From a virus, in IMG/VR virus record IMGVR_UViG_3300036944_000289, positions 1 through 27,552 of that record: a stretch of 27,552 nt of DNA; one strand, written 5' to 3'. Shown here piece by piece: positions 24,888 to 27,552 of this stretch. Position 1 is the stretch's first letter. The number at the start of each line of letters is the position of its first letter. Under the pieces are notes generated by a model. The model worked only from the letters and a program-made list of their open reading frames with translations. It had not been told where the DNA came from and made no database searches. The translations under genes were made by a program, and so were the position numbers.

Positions 24888-26128
24888 AATGCGCCCTCAC
24901 CCTTCAATGCGTCTTTTAGAAGACCAGCTGTCATTTTCCATTTGCTTCCGTCATATACAGATTTTAAGTTGGCAACCATATAGAGTCCGGAAAGCGTTTT
25001 GTGTAGTTTCACATAATCATTCGCGCTTGACAAATCTTGTAATTCAAGTCGAATTAGATCACCTATATTCATGTTATTTGCACCATAAAAATCCACATAC
25101 ATTAAAATGCTGTTTAGATAATACGAAGTCGAGAGTCTTTGTGAAACCATATCTTGATATGTCTGATCAGTTCTTGTTGAATCTTGAAACACCAAATAGT
25201 CATTTGTGATATTATCATCACCAAAAAATTCTTCGTTAAATTTAGGCGTGTGGTAATCTTGTTGGACGCTATCCGTATGTTTATATTCTTTGACTTTTTC
25301 GTAGTGCTTGTAGTCGATATTTTCATAAGTTCTGGTTGCCAAATCTAGTTTGATCACGCGACTAATAGGTGCGCCTCTTCTCATCTCTTCAATAAGATTG
25401 AACCTCTTATTCAAACTGAAAGCCTGAATTTTATTCATTTGCGCAACTCTATCTTCAATGTCAGCATTTACCGAAGAGTAGTAATATTTCTTTTCTGTTG
25501 ATTGACCATCTTCAAATAACTTCTCGTGTGTGCCAAAGAAATACTTGTCTTTTCTTTCGAAGAACAGAAAGTTGCTGGACTTATAAACATCGCTAAACGA
25601 TTTTGTAGCCATCATCATCATAGTTTCAATTGGCGTCAAGTTCGGAACAACAATAACATTCTCACCAACAGTGTCTTCTATTTCTATTGCCTTTTTAGAA
25701 ATAAAGTATTCGTTGTAAATACTCTTGACAATTTCGCTTATTCTGCCTTTATACGAAAAACTAATTTCAACAGATTCCGATTTGATGTAGTCTTTTGAAA
25801 ACATCCTCATGACATAAAACTGGGATGTTCCAAGATCATTTGTCACAAGCGTATCGACTGCATAAATGTGAAAATTATAGGTAGTCGTTTGCTTAAAGAA
25901 GTCTTCAATCTCTAATACCAATTGCTCTTCGCCGAGAAGAGGAAACGAATCGATTATGTTTGTTGCGTCTGCGATTGTCAATAGTCCATGAATAGACACC
26001 TTTGAAATGTCTTCTTGTATTTCCATATTAGTGATCATGTCACCAATGGAAATCTTTTTGGTACCATCGTAATTTGACAGTTCACACTTCTTTACGATGT
26101 AACCACCCGGCTCAATGTTATCACTCAT
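24884..26128 (-). CDS. gp27: Baseplate hub protein gp27-like
   Basis: Probable hub subunit whose trimer holds the spike and continues the tail tube. Length is 414 residues against 391 in T4. The N-terminal GGYIVKKCELSNYDG, DMITNMEIQEDISKVSI and LLGEEQLVLEIEDFF, then VIVVPNLTPIETMMMMA and SNFLFFERKDKYFFGTHEKL (185-204), follow the gp27/VgrG-head pattern seen in marine T4-type phages. Proteins of this kind are sometimes labelled VrlC-like. The gene overlaps gp53 by 8 bases and the gp5-like gene by 4, fitting a hub-spike operon. Identity rests on pattern and position rather than close sequence match. Confidence 0.75.
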   Translation of the reverse strand: MSDNIEPGGYIVKKCELSNYDGTKKISIGDMITNMEIQEDISKVSIHGLLTIADATNIIDSFPLLGEEQLVLEIEDFFKQTTTYNFHIYAVDTLVTNDLGTSQFYVMRMFSKDYIKSESVEISFSYKGRISEIVKSIYNEYFISKKAIEIEDTVGENVIVVPNLTPIETMMMMATKSFSDVYKSSNFLFFERKDKYFFGTHEKLFEDGQSTEKKYYYSSVNADIEDRVAQMNKIQAFSLNKRFNLIEEMRRGAPISRVIKLDLATRTYENIDYKHYEKVKEYKHTDSVQQDYHTPKFNEEFFGDDNITNDYLVFQDSTRTDQTYQDMVSQRLSTSYYLNSILMYVDFYGANNMNIGDLIRLELQDLSSANDYVKLHKTLSGLYMVANLKSVYDGSKWKMTAGLLKDALKGEGAL

Positions 26129-26699
26129 TCAAAAGTCTCGCTAAGTTTCTTTCGGCAATTGACACGTATTCTTTATTCAATAGGCTGATGTTTCTTTTTG
26201 ATTCGTTTGCTTCAAATTCATCTTCATAAACCCTCACTGCTACCCAGTCCGCAGCATCGTTTACAAAGGCAATACCATCTTTGTTCATTCTTACTGAAGG
26301 ATCGCTAATGCGTCTGTAGTAAACGATGTTGGATGTTATTGCAGTATTCAAAGTCCACTCTACCACTTTTTGCCAGCCAACGTTGCTTGATGACGCAGCC
26401 TTTGCCCTTGCAGCATATGTTTTGCCCAATGTTTGTTCAAACTCATAAGTGCCTAGAGGCCACTCAAAATATGGATCAATGACATTGTTCGACAAGTAGA
26501 CAAGCCAAACAAGTCGAGGATCGCCGTAGTAATAGTATGCAACGTCCTCCGCTCTTTCACCGTCTTTGACTGTGTAAGGTAAGAACGCATACGAATCTGT
26601 CTTGATATTTTCCAGAATATCAAGACGGACGCTAATGTCGCGGACCAATTCGTTGTTGTATGTGATGATTGGAAAATCTTCAAAAAATTCTTTTGTCAT
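26121..26699 (-). CDS. gp53: Baseplate wedge protein gp53
   Basis: Wedge subunit that clamps adjacent wedges onto the hub in T4. Length is 192 residues against 196. The opening FFEDFPIITYNNELVRDI and the core YTVKDGERAEDVAYYYYGD with RLVWLVYLSNNVIDPYFEWP (42-81) are diagnostic; this core has a LysM-like fold in T4. It starts 2 bases after the gp48-like stop with a strong GGGAG site overlapping that stop region, so coupling is likely. Confidence 0.93.
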   Translation of the reverse strand: MTKEFFEDFPIITYNNELVRDISVRLDILENIKTDSYAFLPYTVKDGERAEDVAYYYYGDPRLVWLVYLSNNVIDPYFEWPLGTYEFEQTLGKTYAARAKAASSSNVGWQKVVEWTLNTAITSNIVYYRRISDPSVRMNKDGIAFVNDAADWVAVRVYEDEFEANESKRNISLLNKEYVSIAERNLARLLNE

Positions 26700-26701
26700 A
26701 A

Positions 26702-27526
26702 CTATCTCCCTTTGCCCAAAATCGGCACAGATGAGGAAGTGCTTTCTCCGCCGTAATCTTCTGATGTGTGAATGTCAATTTCTGTTAGCGATATGGTTAG
26801 CGTCACAACAGCAGGCTTACCACCTTCTACGAAAGCGGGTGCACCACTGCCAGAGTAGTTGACTTCAACCTGACTGATCATTGCGCGTTTGAAGTAGTAC
26901 ATGAAACCTTCGGTAGTTCCAAGAAAGAAGATATCAACAACATTAGGGTAGTTCAAAAATACTTTTTGACCGAATGTGTTGTTGAAAGAAGGTAAAGCAC
27001 TTTTCTTTATTTGCTGGATAATGGCTCTGAGTTTTTCCGATTCGTCAGCCGATCTAGGAGCAAGTGTCCAAGTGAACGTATGCGACTTCAGGTCAACGCC
27101 TTCAAACGCAAGTGCGATCCTTGGGTTGACTACATTTCCAGAAGCAACTTCAATTGCCTTTGCAGTATTTGTTCCGCCAACACTATCAAAAGCAGCAGCA
27201 GCTTTTCTTGCGACTTGCCCAGAAAATGCTCCCTTTGCTGCTGTCAATACGCCCTCAGCGGTTAAATTGCCACTACCAGCAGCCGAGACCACATCTCTTA
27301 CTGCATTCCCAACTGAACCGAGTTCTGTCGGAAGAACTCGTATGCTGAAAGTGTCTGCTAGATTGCTTGGAACAGGAAGCGCAATTGAACTACTTAGAAC
27401 TTGATTTACTTGCGAACCAATTCCACCATAATCATATGCTGAAAAATTCAAAATCATTGCGTGATTGCCTAGATCATTAGGAAAAGAAAACTGAGTATAG
27501 GTGTTAGTTCTTCTTCTATTAGCCAT
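26702..27526 (-). CDS. gp48: Tail-tube cap/initiator gp48 (gp54 family)
   Basis: Baseplate-tail tube junction protein on which the tube starts to polymerise. Length is 274 residues, shorter than T4 gp48 (364) and gp54 (320), which are homologous to each other. Visible features are the N-terminal FSFPNDLGNHAMILNFSAYD, a central Ala/Gly-rich helical part, then SHTFTWTLAPRSADESEKLR and FYYxK-like GFMYYFKRAMISQVEVNYSG, a tube-like beta fold, and VVTLTISLTEIDIHT near the end. Start chosen at the ATG 4 bases after AGAAGG. Which of gp48 or gp54 it represents is not certain; gp48 is preferred because it commonly sits beside gp53 in marine T4-type phages. No second copy lies in the window. Confidence 0.75.
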   Translation of the reverse strand: MANRRRTNTYTQFSFPNDLGNHAMILNFSAYDYGGIGSQVNQVLSSSIALPVPSNLADTFSIRVLPTELGSVGNAVRDVVSAAGSGNLTAEGVLTAAKGAFSGQVARKAAAAFDSVGGTNTAKAIEVASGNVVNPRIALAFEGVDLKSHTFTWTLAPRSADESEKLRAIIQQIKKSALPSFNNTFGQKVFLNYPNVVDIFFLGTTEGFMYYFKRAMISQVEVNYSGSGAPAFVEGGKPAVVTLTISLTEIDIHTSEDYGGESTSSSVPILGKGR

Positions 27527-27552
27527 TTCGCCTTCTGGTGGTCTAATTAATC

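Noticed and set aside
1-27552. CRISPR array, tRNA genes, insertion sequences, diversity-generating retroelement
   Set aside because: No regular repeat-spacer pattern, cloverleaf, transposase or reverse transcriptase was seen; the repeats found are in-frame protein modules.

Overview
The window is a dense late structural block of a T4-type contractile-tailed phage (myovirus). All sixteen genes lie on the minus strand and are read from the right end to the left, with gaps of 1-46 bases or short overlaps. No tRNA, integrase, insertion sequence, CRISPR array or metabolic gene is visible. Protein style points to the marine T4-type group (cyanomyophages, pelagimyophages and relatives): wedge proteins swollen by beta-rich insertions, a very large DUF4815-like structural protein, and Asn/Thr/Ala-rich fibres with GGTG and SFDGSAN modules. 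GC looks near 40 percent by eye (not computed). The host cannot be fixed from this window.

Right part (27526 to 21494): tail-tube cap gp48-like, wedge gp53, hub gp27-like, spike gp5-like without its lysozyme domain, a separate 550-residue protein ending in an M15-type Zn peptidase domain, and sheath-initiator/wedge gp25. Together these build the central hub, the puncturing spike, the cell-wall-cutting activity and the start of the tail tube and sheath.

Middle (21492 to 8640): wedge proteins gp6, gp7-like and gp8-like, then an 1881-residue DUF4815-like protein where T4 has genes 9 and 10. The gp7-like and gp8-like proteins keep recognisable T4 ends but carry hundreds of residues of inserted repeat modules.

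Left part (8643 to 78): a 67-residue coiled-coil protein, a 1594-residue fibre with a tail-fibre-assembly chaperone after it, then a second set of two small virion proteins and an 847-residue fibre. The two fibres share modules recognisable even at DNA level.

Regulation: exact copies of the T4 late promoter core TATAAATA (minus strand) lie shortly upstream of the gp25, gp6, gp7-like and 110-residue genes. Another sits inside a 12-bp perfect stem-loop in the coiled-coil gene, just before the fibre block. The leftmost 77 bases have no complete gene but hold two perfect 12-bp palindromes.

The items most worth following are the detached M15 peptidase beside a lysozyme-free spike, the rearranged gp7-like protein and the repeat modules shared by gp7-like and gp8-like proteins, and the hairpin with embedded late promoter at the baseplate/fibre boundary. 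I see no wholly new system; these are variations on a known tail machine.
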